64,000 nt of DNA, taken from NCBI GenBank assembly GCA_964389285.1, contig CAYMCZ010000006.1:1-64000 (forward strand). The letters run 5' to 3'. Positions within the stretch are counted from its first letter, which is position 1. Each line of letters starts with the position of its first letter. Below are positions 34,864 to 44,026 of this stretch, in pieces. A model generated the notes under the pieces. That model was not told the origin of the DNA, ran no database searches, and saw nothing but the letters and a program-made list of their open reading frames with translations. A program made the translations under genes and the position numbers. The DNA is from Alectryocaccobium sp964389285. GTDB taxonomy: Bacteria > Bacillota > Clostridia > Lachnospirales > Lachnospiraceae.

Positions 34864-36078
34864 TTATTCGTAATATGCGCATCTGTAAGTAAAGTTATTT
34901 TTATTATCCAGCACAACGGACATCAGCTTCTCCCCGGTGCCGAAATCCATCACCGACATGCACTCGGAGTCGTTCTCGCTCCTGCCCCATCCCAAAACAT
35001 ACAGCTCGCCGTCAATATGCTGCGCGGATCCGCATGCGGACGAGAATTTATCGCCGAGATAATATGCTTTGACCTGATCGGCCTTCATGCTTTCTTTGTC
35101 CGTTTTAAACGTCAGCACTCTGGTTCTGCCTGTAGCGTTGCCGTTATTGAACACCGTAATATTGTCGCCGTCAACCGTCACGTAATGCTGACAGCTCGTT
35201 TTCTGCTCGTCTGCCAGAGAGAATTCGTCTCCTTTTCCTGACAGTTTCCATTTGATTTGATCTTCCCTCTTTGTACGGTCAAGACAAAGGATTGTACTCA
35301 AATGACGGAAAGATGTAATCAGATTACCTTCGTCATCAAGCCGCATCGCATTAAAATGAACAATGTCGGGAACGTCAGTCTGTTCATTTGCGAAATCATT
35401 TGCGGTTTCATCACCGTCGGTAACTACCAGGTCATACAGTTCCGGATAATCGACTGCTTTCCAGTCCCAGACAACCTCGCCGTTTTCCACCTCCTGAAGA
35501 TAGGAATACACGACTTTTGATCCCTCCGGATAATCGGGGTGATTATAAATCGTATCGTGGATATACCCCGACAAAATGTAATGATCCAAATCAATCATCA
35601 GAAAATCATGTCCGTCAAGCGGGTCGTCCTTTTGAGTTATATCAGACTTTTCGAATTTGATACGTTTAACTTCGTTAAAGTTTTCATCCAGTATCACACG
35701 TTCACCGGGCGCATATCCCGCAAACCCGTAATTGTCATAAGTTCCTATCTGATCATGATAACTGTAATATGTCCTGCCATCAATCTCGTGCTTTTTAAAA
35801 TCCCACCAGCCCGTGTTCTTTCCTTCCCACGGCTGGTCTTCATGCTTCGACCACACCACTTCGCCTTTGCCGTCCAGCATAATTATATTTCTGCTGTAAA
35901 CGAATGAAATAAAGAAATTCCCCGGCAGATCGGTCTCCCCCGTGACCGTATATGCCGGCAGCCCCTCTGCAACAACAGGTTCCGGCGTTTCCGAAGATGT
36001 CTGGCCCGCACAGCCGCCTGTTCCAAACGAAGAGATAAATAGAGCCGCTATACAAAGTACGATTGCTGTTTTTTTCAT
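34864..36078 (-). CDS. arylsulfotransferase (ASST) family lipoprotein
   Basis: A 404-residue exported protein with lipobox FGTGGC near residue 22. The mature part is a bladed beta fold of the aryl-sulfate sulfotransferase family, which moves sulfate between phenolic compounds through a sulfo-histidine. Candidate catalytic residues lie in GHDFLMIDLDHY, DIVHFNAMR, SFRHLSTI and CQHYVT. The start is decided by AGGAGG, which lies within the longer frame opening at 36096, so ATG 36078 is used. It would act at the outer face of the membrane on aromatic sulfates. It stands alone. Confidence 0.85.
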   Translation of the reverse strand: MKKTAIVLCIAALFISSFGTGGCAGQTSSETPEPVVAEGLPAYTVTGETDLPGNFFISFVYSRNIIMLDGKGEVVWSKHEDQPWEGKNTGWWDFKKHEIDGRTYYSYHDQIGTYDNYGFAGYAPGERVILDENFNEVKRIKFEKSDITQKDDPLDGHDFLMIDLDHYILSGYIHDTIYNHPDYPEGSKVVYSYLQEVENGEVVWDWKAVDYPELYDLVVTDGDETANDFANEQTDVPDIVHFNAMRLDDEGNLITSFRHLSTILCLDRTKREDQIKWKLSGKGDEFSLADEQKTSCQHYVTVDGDNITVFNNGNATGRTRVLTFKTDKESMKADQVKAYYLGDKFSSACGSAQHIDGELYVLGWGRSENDSECMSVMDFGTGEKLMSVVLDNKNNFTYRCAYYE

Positions 36079-36217
36079 TTTTTCAAACCTCCTCATACCT
36101 GTTTTTTTATTCCGATTCGATTACAGTATACAGTTTATGCCAAAGATATTAAACTTACAATACTCAAATTGCCATACCAATCACAACAAAGAATAATATT
36201 TATATTATTATCAGGGT

Positions 36218-36328
36218 ATGAAGCAGGACAGCGCATGCCTTGTCAGCAACGACGGATCAGCCGGGTATTATTCACCGGGGAACTGTGTGAAGAGCGGGAG
36301 TTACGGCGTCCGGCCGGACAATGTATGA
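36218..36328 (+). pseudogene. C-terminal remnant of a DUF6273-type protein
   Basis: A 36-codon plus-strand frame includes LVSNDGSAGYYSPGN and SGSYGVRP, the recurring end pattern of DUF6273 proteins (an SDG..G..Y block, then SYGVRP). The body of that gene is missing. The remnant runs into the 3' end of the permease gene on the opposite strand, whose last ten residues are read antisense to it, which suggests a recombination joint here. Confidence 0.5.
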
Positions 36329-37614
36329 TAAAGAAAAGGTTTTTTCTCAAAGATTTTTGCAGGTGATTTCTTTCCGATAAGATTAAGAACAAGTCTTAAT
36401 GCAACCGAAGCCGCTACGCACCAAACCTGTGTAATACCCGGAAGCGAGATGCCTGCTATAAGGCTGAGATTTCCAAGCGCTACGCCTGCTGTTACCGCAG
36501 CGATACCTCTCCAATCTGCTTTCCACGTAACCTTTTCCGTTGCCGGATATCCCTTTCTGTATGTAAAAAGGAAATCCACAATAAATACGCCGATAACTGC
36601 CGGTACTGCATTTGAAAGGAACACAAGGAATGTACTGAAGTAGTTGTAGAAGTTTACTGCTGTAAGAAGAAGCGCAAGTCCTCCACAGATCATAACCATT
36701 TTCTTATGTCCTACTTTGAAAAAATTACCCCATGTTACTGAACAGGAATAGATATTTCCCTGTGCCGGTCCCCAGTTTCCAAGGATACCGATCATAAGTC
36801 CCGGAATTGCAAGTCCCTGTGCCGCAAGCACGAACGGGGTATCGCCAAGCCCTGTTGCGATCGCTCCGACAGCTCCGCATATAAGCATAAGCGGATTGAT
36901 AACGAGCATATATACTAACGCTATACCAACTGCATGTTTTGAGCTTTTTGCGAATCTCATAAGATCCGGAAGAAGCGTACAAACTCCGCCGATCCATGAT
37001 CCGATTACAAGGCCTACCACCACTCCGAACTGCGCTCTTGCATCCGGAAGCGGAACGTATGACATGATGCCTGCCCAGCCGATTGTTTTAACGGCGATCA
37101 TCATTGAAACAATACTGAAGATTCCGATAACCGGAATACAGATTGATCCAAGCTTGCTCATTGCCTTCATGCCGAAAGCTGCCGTAAGCGTAAAGAGCAC
37201 GCAGCATCCAAGACTGATCGGCAGATGAGGAACGCCGGGAACCATTGCCGTGATCGCGCTTGACATAAGCTCTGCATCTACCGCCGTCCATCCGATCAAT
37301 GAGAATGCCAGGCAAAAACCGATTATCTTTGAACCAACCTTTCCGTATGCATGAAGTACAAGCTGCCCGAAGCTTAAGCCCGATTTTGCCGCAGCCGCCG
37401 CAACGATCGCCGCAAGCACTGCCAGAAAAACAGCTCCGACTATAACTGCTTTGACCACCGTAGGAAAGTCTGTGACAAATCCGATGCTTGCTCCCGTCTG
37501 TAATGAAGTAGTTTTAAAAACAAAACCTGCCATTGCGCCAAACAATGTAGTTGTTTTAATTCTCTTATTCATCGGGACCGCCTGTGACGCGTATTGATTA
37601 TCTGACCTTGCCAT
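36301..37614 (-). CDS. cytosine permease (NCS1, CodB-type)
   Basis: A 437-residue transporter with about 12 hydrophobic helices. The N-terminal part TTLFGAMAGFVFKTTSLQTGASIGF, GWTAVDAELMSSAI in helix three and the later NWGPAQGNIYSCSVTWGNF fit the nucleobase:cation symporter-1 family, CodB branch. It is likely a proton- or Na+-driven importer of cytosine or a related base. No deaminase gene is next to it. The long frame begins at 37692; ATG 37614 has AGGAGG upstream and a promoter 50 bases further back. Its last residues overlap a DUF6273 remnant on the other strand, so the C-terminus may have been exchanged. Confidence 0.85.
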   Translation of the reverse strand: MARSDNQYASQAVPMNKRIKTTTLFGAMAGFVFKTTSLQTGASIGFVTDFPTVVKAVIVGAVFLAVLAAIVAAAAAKSGLSFGQLVLHAYGKVGSKIIGFCLAFSLIGWTAVDAELMSSAITAMVPGVPHLPISLGCCVLFTLTAAFGMKAMSKLGSICIPVIGIFSIVSMMIAVKTIGWAGIMSYVPLPDARAQFGVVVGLVIGSWIGGVCTLLPDLMRFAKSSKHAVGIALVYMLVINPLMLICGAVGAIATGLGDTPFVLAAQGLAIPGLMIGILGNWGPAQGNIYSCSVTWGNFFKVGHKKMVMICGGLALLLTAVNFYNYFSTFLVFLSNAVPAVIGVFIVDFLFTYRKGYPATEKVTWKADWRGIAAVTAGVALGNLSLIAGISLPGITQVWCVAASVALRLVLNLIGKKSPAKIFEKKPFLYHTLSGRTP

Positions 37615-37663
37615 ACATCTTTTCCTCCTGATCATAGCTTTTTTCGAAAAAAATCGTGCGTTA

Positions 37664-37692
37664 AAGGTAAAAGATTTTTTGCAAGTTGTCAA
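37664..37692 (-). promoter_or_regulatory. promoter of the permease gene
   Basis: On the minus strand a perfect TTGACA (37692-37687), a 17-base spacer and TACCTT (37669-37664) lie about 50 bases before the chosen start. Upstream, 37693-37906 is A/T-rich, and I see no gene in it. Confidence 0.65.
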
Positions 37693-37906
37693 TGCTTATC
37701 CGTCATTTTTGCTTTTGGGCAAAACCTGTTATTTCTAAAAGAAATCAAGGTTTTTTATGTAGTTTTCACAATGGTATCGTTAATAATATATCATTTTAAG
37801 CCCTGTTTTTGTGGATTTACTACATCGTCCCAGCCCCTGATTGCAGTTTTTTATACAATAGTGCTATATGTTGATTTTTTAACAAAATGAATTTTCTACG
37901 TTCGTT

Positions 37907-39580
37907 TTATGCAAAATCACTCATGTTTTTTTCGCGAATTACACCGGCATAGAACCTGTAGCCTCCGGAAAAATTATAAGTATCAAACCCATTCTGGGTT
38001 AAGATTCTGCTGGCAATATAACTTCTAAGTCCGCTCTGGCAGATTACATAAACAGGCTTTTTCGAATCGATTTCTCCCAGCCGTTCTCTCAATTCGTCTA
38101 CCGGGATGTTGATATATCCGTCAATATGTCCGGCTGCATACTCGCCTGCCGTCCTCGTATCCAGCAAAGTTACGCTTCCGTCTCTCGGCAGCTTATCCAC
38201 TTCATTCCAATGATATTGTTTTACAATTCCTTTTGATAAATTCTCAATCATAAACCCTGCCATGTTAACAGGATCTTTTGCAGACGAAAACGGCGGTGCA
38301 TAAGCCAGGTCCAAATCCTTGAGCATATCTGCCCTGACACCGGCATGGATCGCTGTTGCCAAAACATCCAGCCGCTTATCTACGCCATCTGTTCCGATGA
38401 TCTGAGCCCCCAGGATATTCATGGTATCCTTATCAAAAACCACCTTCATGATCATTATTTTCGCTCCCGGATAGTACCCGGCATGAGAAGACGGGGATAA
38501 GACAACGCTGTCATAATTATATCCCGCCTTTTCAGCAGCCTTTTCCGAAAGACCGGTTCCGGCAACCGTCAGATCAAATATCTTAATGATAGAAGACCCC
38601 ATGGATCCGCGGTAGCGACTGTCGCCTCCGCAGATATTATCAGCCGCAATACGTCCCTGCTTATTTGCAGGTCCGGCCAGAGAGATTAAAGCATCCTTTC
38701 TTGTAACGAAATGCTTTACCTGAACGGCGTCACCTACTGCATAGACGTCTTTTTTTGAAGTTTCCATGCGGTCATTTACAACAATGCTGCCTTTCAAACC
38801 AAGCTCCAAACCTGCGGCTTTTGCCAGGCCGCTGTCCGGAACAACTCCGATTGCAAGCAGAACCATGTCTGCCGTAATATTTTCTTCTCCTTCTAAAAGA
38901 GTTGTAATCTTATCATTTTCTTCTTTGAATCCAATGACACTGCTTCCGAGTCTTAGCGCAACACCTTTTTTCCGCATTTCGCTGTGAACAAAGGCTGCCA
39001 TGTCATAGTCCAGCGTATTCATCAGCTGCTTTGGCCGCTGAACGATTGTCACATCCAGTCCTTTTTCCCTCAGGTTTTCCGCAACCTCGAGTCCAATATA
39101 ACCTCCGCCCACCAGAACAGCTGTTTTGGGATGATTTTTTTCAATATATTCATGAATACGTAATGTATCTTCCACTGTTCTGAGTGTAAACAGGTTTTTA
39201 CTGTCAATTCCAGGGATATCCGGTATCGTCGGTTTTGCCCCCGGCGAGAGAATCAGCTTGTCATACGATTCTTCAAACACCTTATTCCCCTCAAGATTTT
39301 TGACTGTTACCGTTTTTTTCTCCGGATGAACGGCTGTTGCTTCATGTCCGGTTTTTACCTGAATACGAAATCTCTTCCAGAAACTCTCAGGGGTCTGAAG
39401 TGTCAGCTCTTCCTTATCCGCTATCACATCCCCGATATAGTACGGAAGTCCACAGTTGGCATATGATACGAATCCGGATTTTTCAAATATAATGATCTCT
39501 GCCTTTTCATCCAGCCTTCTGATTCTTGCTGCCGCGGTTGCTCCGCCTGCTACGCCTCCTATAATCACAACTTTCATCAT
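37907..39580 (-). CDS. CoA-disulfide reductase with C-terminal rhodanese domain
   Basis: A 557-residue FAD enzyme of the CoADR-rhodanese fusion type. The FAD loop GGVAGGATAAARIRRL opens the protein, the redox Cys lies in SYANCGLPYYIG near residue 43, the NADH loop GGGYIGLEVAENL lies near 158, and AVGDAVQV near 280 marks the second FAD motif. From about residue 465 a rhodanese domain follows with active loop CQSGLRS. Such enzymes reduce CoA disulfide or CoA persulfide and polysulfides. GGAGGTATAG is upstream, and the gene begins right after the small rhodanese stop, forming a two-gene unit. Confidence 0.92.
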   Translation of the reverse strand: MMKVVIIGGVAGGATAAARIRRLDEKAEIIIFEKSGFVSYANCGLPYYIGDVIADKEELTLQTPESFWKRFRIQVKTGHEATAVHPEKKTVTVKNLEGNKVFEESYDKLILSPGAKPTIPDIPGIDSKNLFTLRTVEDTLRIHEYIEKNHPKTAVLVGGGYIGLEVAENLREKGLDVTIVQRPKQLMNTLDYDMAAFVHSEMRKKGVALRLGSSVIGFKEENDKITTLLEGEENITADMVLLAIGVVPDSGLAKAAGLELGLKGSIVVNDRMETSKKDVYAVGDAVQVKHFVTRKDALISLAGPANKQGRIAADNICGGDSRYRGSMGSSIIKIFDLTVAGTGLSEKAAEKAGYNYDSVVLSPSSHAGYYPGAKIMIMKVVFDKDTMNILGAQIIGTDGVDKRLDVLATAIHAGVRADMLKDLDLAYAPPFSSAKDPVNMAGFMIENLSKGIVKQYHWNEVDKLPRDGSVTLLDTRTAGEYAAGHIDGYINIPVDELRERLGEIDSKKPVYVICQSGLRSYIASRILTQNGFDTYNFSGGYRFYAGVIREKNMSDFA

Positions 39581-39901
39581 CTATACCTCCAATTTGCCGT
39601 GATATCTATTGATGCCTCCGATATCTTTCACATTTGTATAGCCCATCTGTTTCAGAAACCGCACTGCCCGCGAGCTTCTTCCGCCGCTCAGACAATGAAC
39701 AAACAACGAAGTGTCCTTATTCATTACTTTACTGCTAACCCTTTTCAGCTCATTCAATGGAATATTTATACTTCCCGGAATGTGTCCCTCTCTGTATTCT
39801 CCAACCGTTCGGACATCAATAAGAACCGCTCCTTGAGTGTTTTTCCACTCTTCAACACCCTGGTTCATATCAGGCCCACGTAAAAAATCAAAGATTCCCA
39901 T
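39581..39901 (-). CDS. single-domain rhodanese-like sulfurtransferase
   Basis: A 106-residue rhodanese. VLIDVRTVGEYREGHIPGSINIP holds the family's first signature and FVHCLSGGRSSRAVRFLKQMGY the active-site loop with catalytic Cys near residue 75. The short N-terminus FDFLRGPDMNQGVEEW is typical of small cytoplasmic forms. AAAGGAGGG precedes the start. It is first in the operon with the CoA-disulfide reductase and is preceded by a palindromic site in activator position. It likely handles sulfane sulfur. Confidence 0.9.
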   Translation of the reverse strand: MGIFDFLRGPDMNQGVEEWKNTQGAVLIDVRTVGEYREGHIPGSINIPLNELKRVSSKVMNKDTSLFVHCLSGGRSSRAVRFLKQMGYTNVKDIGGINRYHGKLEV

Positions 39902-39951
39902 GCTTTATCCCTCCTTTATCTATCACCTGTATCAAGCATTTCAACTCTTCA

Positions 39952-40001
39952 TGGTAATATAATAGAAAATATAAAAAATAATCTCTGTGACCGAATCACA
40001 G
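39952..40001 (-). promoter_or_regulatory. Crp/Fnr-type operator and promoter of the rhodanese operon
   Basis: CTGTGA (39985-39990) and TCACAG (39996-40001) form a perfect palindrome with a 5-base centre, the layout of Crp/Fnr family sites. A possible -10 on the minus strand, TATTAT (39964-39959), puts the start point near 39952, so the site centre is about 41 bases upstream, where these regulators activate. No good -35 is seen, as expected for an activator-dependent promoter. The likely binder is encoded immediately upstream at 40013-40681. Confidence 0.65.
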
Positions 40002-40012
40002 AATCGGTTTGA

Positions 40013-40681
40013 TTATCTCAATTCTTTTAATCCATCAATATCCTTCAAAAAAATGTGACCTCGTTTTACTTCGACCAAAGCGTCTTCTTCAAAATGTTTC
40101 AGCATTCTTGCAACGACTTCTCTTGCCGAATTCACATCACGAGCAATTTCTTCCTGGGTCATCTTCAGGTCTGCTGATCCTGTTTTTTCATAAGTATAAA
40201 TAAAATAATCTGCCAATCTCTGGTCAAAACGTTTGAAGAGAAGTTGCTGAATTACCCAGATTGCCTGTGAAAAACGTTCTGTTTCTGTCTCATACATAAA
40301 AGCACGTACATAGATATTTTCTTCTTTCAATTTCGCACAGATCATGGAAGGAACTACAAAAAGCTCTGTTTTTTGTCCTGCTGAAACGACAGTATCAAAA
40401 GTAATCTGCTGTATTACGCAGGATGCAGTGGTAACACAACATTCATTTGCTCCCAGACGAAAGAGAGTAATCTCGCGTCCTTCCTCTGAGAGTATACTGA
40501 TACGGATGCTTCCGGTTAACACAAAGACGATTCCCATGCAGGAAACATCACTGCTGTTGATAATCTGGTTCTTGTCAAACCGTTTGGTATGGGATCTGTC
40601 TGTGACAAGTTTTTTCTCGTCAGCAGTCAGGAACTTCCAAAAGGGCAGCTGCTGCGCAAGAACCTCAACTTTGCTTTCCAT
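40013..40681 (-). CDS. Crp/Fnr family transcription regulator
   Basis: A 222-residue regulator. The cyclic-nucleotide-binding-like beta-barrel spans roughly residues 15-120 (MGIVFVLTGSIRISILSEEGREITLFRLG), then a long dimer helix, then a winged helix-turn-helix near residue 168 (MTQEEIARDVNSAREVVARMLKHFEEDALVEV). Two cysteines (ECCVTTASC) lie in the barrel after LGAN, at a place where related regulators sense redox state or sulfur. There is no Fnr-type iron-sulfur cysteine cluster at the N-terminus. AAAGGAGCAGG precedes the start. Likely targets are the rhodanese and CoA-disulfide reductase genes downstream. Confidence 0.9.
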   Translation of the reverse strand: MESKVEVLAQQLPFWKFLTADEKKLVTDRSHTKRFDKNQIINSSDVSCMGIVFVLTGSIRISILSEEGREITLFRLGANECCVTTASCVIQQITFDTVVSAGQKTELFVVPSMICAKLKEENIYVRAFMYETETERFSQAIWVIQQLLFKRFDQRLADYFIYTYEKTGSADLKMTQEEIARDVNSAREVVARMLKHFEEDALVEVKRGHIFLKDIDGLKELR

Positions 40682-40700
40682 TTTCCCTGCTCCTTTTCTT

Positions 40701-42887
40701 TCATTTTTTATGCCACAACTGCAAAAATACCGCTGTCATAAACGCCGCATAAACCGCCATCAGCAGGATTCCTTTGAAGGCAGTAAAGCCTCCTATCAGA
40801 AGATTTTCCAGTATCATATAGGCCGCCAGCGCCAAAACGATCTTCAGGAACAGTTTCCGGTTTCTGTTTTCCTGCCGGTATCCTTTAAAGGCATATACTA
40901 AGATCACAACGAAAACAAGGATCCCCGGAATCATTTTCAGCAGCGGAATGACCGGAACGAAGTACCACATAGCCACTTCCAATACCGCAAAAAGGAACGC
41001 GATTGCCAGATGCCAGACAAATGCCACTTTAATATTTCTCTTTAAATGCTTTTTCTTGCGGCGAATAAACAAAACAACGGAAGCAGCCAGCTGGGCAAGC
41101 AAAATAACCGCGAGCAGCAACAGCCTGTTTACAAGGCCGGAAATAGTTAAGTGAACCACTTTGTTGTTCTCCAGCCTCATCGCGGTAGTCGGCGAATATA
41201 TGGCTTCCGTAAATACGGAAATGTCCGTATGATCACTTTCCGAGGGTTCGATCGCCCTTCCGTTCACCGAAGTATGTATTACCGCCGTATCTCCTTTATT
41301 CATGATATATGAGTAAAGGTCGTCCGCCTGTGCCCGGACGGTATTTCCCGAAAACAAAAGTCCCGTATAAGAAATGGTCTGCGGCAGATTCGACTCGGAC
41401 GTTACCGTGATCTCATAAATCTGATCCGCAGGCAGGGTGATTACCACTTTGTCTTCATAACAGTCCGCATCCGGAAGAGAATACGGGTCAGAGCGGCCGT
41501 CCACCAACTCTGTTCCGTCCGCAAGTATCTCTTTTAAAACAGCGTTTCCGTCTGAAATGGAAATATCCACATTTCCGTATATAATTAACCGGATATATTC
41601 GGTGTTGGCGGAAAAAAGCTCCTGCGGATCGTCGGAAGAATACATTAGCGCCAGATACTCGGTCGCCAGATGCGCATAAAAAAGATTTACCGTTCCGAGT
41701 TCGGGCTCCCACTTGTCCGGGGGCCGTTTCTCTACTTCGCCCTGAAGATAATATATACTGATCAACGTGCCGAGATATTCCCTCAGTGCTTTCAACTCTT
41801 CACCGGCCGCCGGATCATCAGTGCTGTACTTCTCAAGCGCTTTTAACAGCACTTTTAAAGCATCTCCCATTCCTTCGTTTTCAGTTATTATGTCTACAAG
41901 CAGCGGCTGAAGATATTTTGTATATGTGGCAGAATCCGGCATTAACATCAAAAGATAATCGAGCAGGATACGGAGCTGGTAGTTGATCTCGAAATTATCT
42001 ACCATCTCGGAACCCACAACGGATTTGTAAAATGCTTTCGCCTCTTCCAGAATTTTCCCGCTGTTCGAATCCGTCTCAGAAGATACCATGAACAAATCCA
42101 CGCCATACCGCTCATACTCCCAGTCCGCAAGGGGAATCTTGGGAACGATATCTTCTTTGTTGATGATATTGAAAATATTCGGATAAGCGACCGGATCTCT
42201 GGTCGTACGCGGGGTTGCGAAAGTATACGCATACACATCCGCAAACATTCCTGATTTGATACAGTCAGCCGCCGTAATATTGGCGACTGCGCCCGCCCGG
42301 CTGTAACCGGTAATCCAGAGTTTTACCTCTTCTTTCAAGGCATTTCGCTCAACATAATCAGAGATGCCCGCCTTTACCTTTTCAGACGCCTCCCAAAACC
42401 CCGCCGAGCGCTCATAATCTCCAACCGTAAGATTGCTTGCCCATTCCATTCCGTATCCGCCGCCGCATATCGCGCAGGCCAGTACGGTAGTATCGCCGAT
42501 CTTTTTGACCGCGAGCCCGTAGCTGATGGAATAAGCCGTCGGCTCCGTTCGATACGTCTGCGTTTCTATCTGAGAAAAGCCCATGTTCTCCAACATTTCT
42601 ATCAGGCAGTCATCCTGTTCTTCCGGCTTTTCTTTGTCCCGGAACGCCGCCATGGCCAGTCCCAGCGACAACCTGGCAAAATCATGATCATACTCACCCG
42701 AGGGTCCCAGAAAATAGTCATCGCTGTATGTATACTCCCTGGTATAAATATGTTCATAAAAACAAAACGACCCCTCAACAGCCGTTTCTTCAGCGCAGAC
42801 AATCTGCGCCGGAAACAAACCGATGAGGCAGGCCGCCAGCATTATAAAACATCCGATTCTTTTGTAGAATGAACCGATCAGCTGCAT
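40701..42887 (-). CDS. exported lipase-like protein with C-terminal membrane helices
   Basis: A 728-residue protein with a signal peptide (cleavage near VCAEE, residue 31). An alpha/beta-hydrolase-type domain follows, with nucleophile elbow ITGYSRAGAVANITA near residue 197 in the class 3 lipase manner (GxSxG) and TFATPRTTRDP shortly after. The middle region has no recognised domain. At the C-terminus are four or five hydrophobic helices (from about residue 590), with RRKKKHLKR between the first two. The catalytic domain would face outward. It lies 20 bp upstream of the Crp/Fnr gene in the same direction. Lipid or ester substrate unknown. Confidence 0.75.
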   Translation of the reverse strand: MQLIGSFYKRIGCFIMLAACLIGLFPAQIVCAEETAVEGSFCFYEHIYTREYTYSDDYFLGPSGEYDHDFARLSLGLAMAAFRDKEKPEEQDDCLIEMLENMGFSQIETQTYRTEPTAYSISYGLAVKKIGDTTVLACAICGGGYGMEWASNLTVGDYERSAGFWEASEKVKAGISDYVERNALKEEVKLWITGYSRAGAVANITAADCIKSGMFADVYAYTFATPRTTRDPVAYPNIFNIINKEDIVPKIPLADWEYERYGVDLFMVSSETDSNSGKILEEAKAFYKSVVGSEMVDNFEINYQLRILLDYLLMLMPDSATYTKYLQPLLVDIITENEGMGDALKVLLKALEKYSTDDPAAGEELKALREYLGTLISIYYLQGEVEKRPPDKWEPELGTVNLFYAHLATEYLALMYSSDDPQELFSANTEYIRLIIYGNVDISISDGNAVLKEILADGTELVDGRSDPYSLPDADCYEDKVVITLPADQIYEITVTSESNLPQTISYTGLLFSGNTVRAQADDLYSYIMNKGDTAVIHTSVNGRAIEPSESDHTDISVFTEAIYSPTTAMRLENNKVVHLTISGLVNRLLLLAVILLAQLAASVVLFIRRKKKHLKRNIKVAFVWHLAIAFLFAVLEVAMWYFVPVIPLLKMIPGILVFVVILVYAFKGYRQENRNRKLFLKIVLALAAYMILENLLIGGFTAFKGILLMAVYAAFMTAVFLQLWHKK

Positions 42888-42960
42888 TTTTGTCTTCCTG
42901 TTTTCAGAAGTATTTTATATTATTATTTCAGCAGACCGCGTAAATTGTCAGTACAATTTT

Positions 42961-43404
42961 TCAGGGTTTTTCACTGTTCATTTCCTTGATCCTCTTATTG
43001 ATCTCATCGGCCTGGTTTTTATAGTGCCGAAAGAAGATTCCCCACAGCACAAACGCCACACCCAGCTGGATACATACGATTATGATACCTTTGCCAACAG
43101 TGACACCCCCGAACCAGCCAACTGCATAGGCGACGATGGTGTAGATCGTGCAGCCTATCCCCATGTGAATAATGATGCGGGCAGGCATCGGAAGATTATC
43201 TTTTTTATATACGATGCTGGGGATGCCGAATCCGAGTCCGATGATCAGGCAGCCCGTCACCATTTTTGTGAAACGATACCCGTCTATACTGAAACTGCCT
43301 CCGTTGCTCACATCGAATACAATCCCGACAAAACAGAAGATCGCCATAGCCATACCGACGCTGATCAGGGTGCTTCTAAGCATGTCTTTTGTCAATTCTT
43401 TCAT
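42961..43404 (-). CDS. DUF3021 family membrane protein
   Basis: A 147-residue membrane protein with four hydrophobic helices, of the DUF3021 type that is regularly partnered with LytTR regulators. The frame runs from 43467, but ATG 43404 has AAGGAGG eight bases upstream. The stop of the LytTR gene lies 14 bp before this start. By analogy with other LytTR/membrane pairs, the membrane protein may hold or sense for its regulator; this is not shown for this protein. Confidence 0.85.
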   Translation of the reverse strand: MKELTKDMLRSTLISVGMAMAIFCFVGIVFDVSNGGSFSIDGYRFTKMVTGCLIIGLGFGIPSIVYKKDNLPMPARIIIHMGIGCTIYTIVAYAVGWFGGVTVGKGIIIVCIQLGVAFVLWGIFFRHYKNQADEINKRIKEMNSEKP

Positions 43405-43417
43405 CACTTCTTCCTCC

Positions 43418-43852
43418 TTACATCCCAAGGTATTTTTTAAAATCCGGCAGATAGGTTCTGGATACATAGTCCGTCAGTCCGTTCGAAAGCTTCAACATAA
43501 GCGTTCCCGAAAATCCGGCTTCCACACTTTTGACTCTCGAAAGGCGAATGACGCTCTGCTTGGATATCTGCATGAATCCGGTTCCAAGCTTTTCCAAAAC
43601 TTCATACAGACGCTTTCTGGTATAAAACCGCTCATTTTCTGTGTAAATCATTGTCTCTTTATTTTCTACCCGTATCATATAAACCTCATCCGGTCGAATG
43701 ACCACGAAACGATCCTCCTGCTGAGCGATAACCGGCGATTCCTCCGCGCCGAGAATGTCGATCGCTCTTTGGATCTCATCGGTCACGGTATCCGTATGGA
43801 TTATTGCATAGGGCGGAACATATTCTTTTGAAAGTTTTATACTGACTATCAT
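43418..43852 (-). CDS. LytTR family transcription regulator
   Basis: A 144-residue protein whose C-terminal hundred residues form a LytTR DNA-binding domain: IRPDEVYMIRVENKETMIYTE, YEVLEKLGTGFMQISKQSVIRLSRV, then SNGLTDYVSRTYLPDFK at the end. There is no receiver domain; about 45 residues precede it. The frame opens at 43903, but ATG 43852 follows GGAGGGTGCCG. It forms an operon with the DUF3021 membrane protein and probably regulates it. Confidence 0.9.
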   Translation of the reverse strand: MIVSIKLSKEYVPPYAIIHTDTVTDEIQRAIDILGAEESPVIAQQEDRFVVIRPDEVYMIRVENKETMIYTENERFYTRKRLYEVLEKLGTGFMQISKQSVIRLSRVKSVEAGFSGTLMLKLSNGLTDYVSRTYLPDFKKYLGM

Positions 43853-43982
43853 CGGCACCCTCCTTTCTGATCTTTGACTAAGCCCATAATACCCGAAAAA
43901 CAATTCTTTGTCTCACGAAATGCGCTAAGCGGCAAATATTCGAAGGTGAAATACATGTTTTACTAATTATCTTTTTTAATAA

Positions 43983-44006
43983 CGGCTTGCGCATGAGCGC
44001 AAGCCG
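43983..44006 (-). terminator. hairpin downstream of yjdF
   Basis: CGGCTTGCGC and GCGCAAGCCG form a perfect 10-bp stem with a 4-base loop about 20 bases after the yjdF stop. On the minus strand TTATTAAAAAAG follows, a poor T run. A terminator is still likely. Confidence 0.6.
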
Positions 44007-44026
44007 CATGTGTAAAGAGAACCCGG

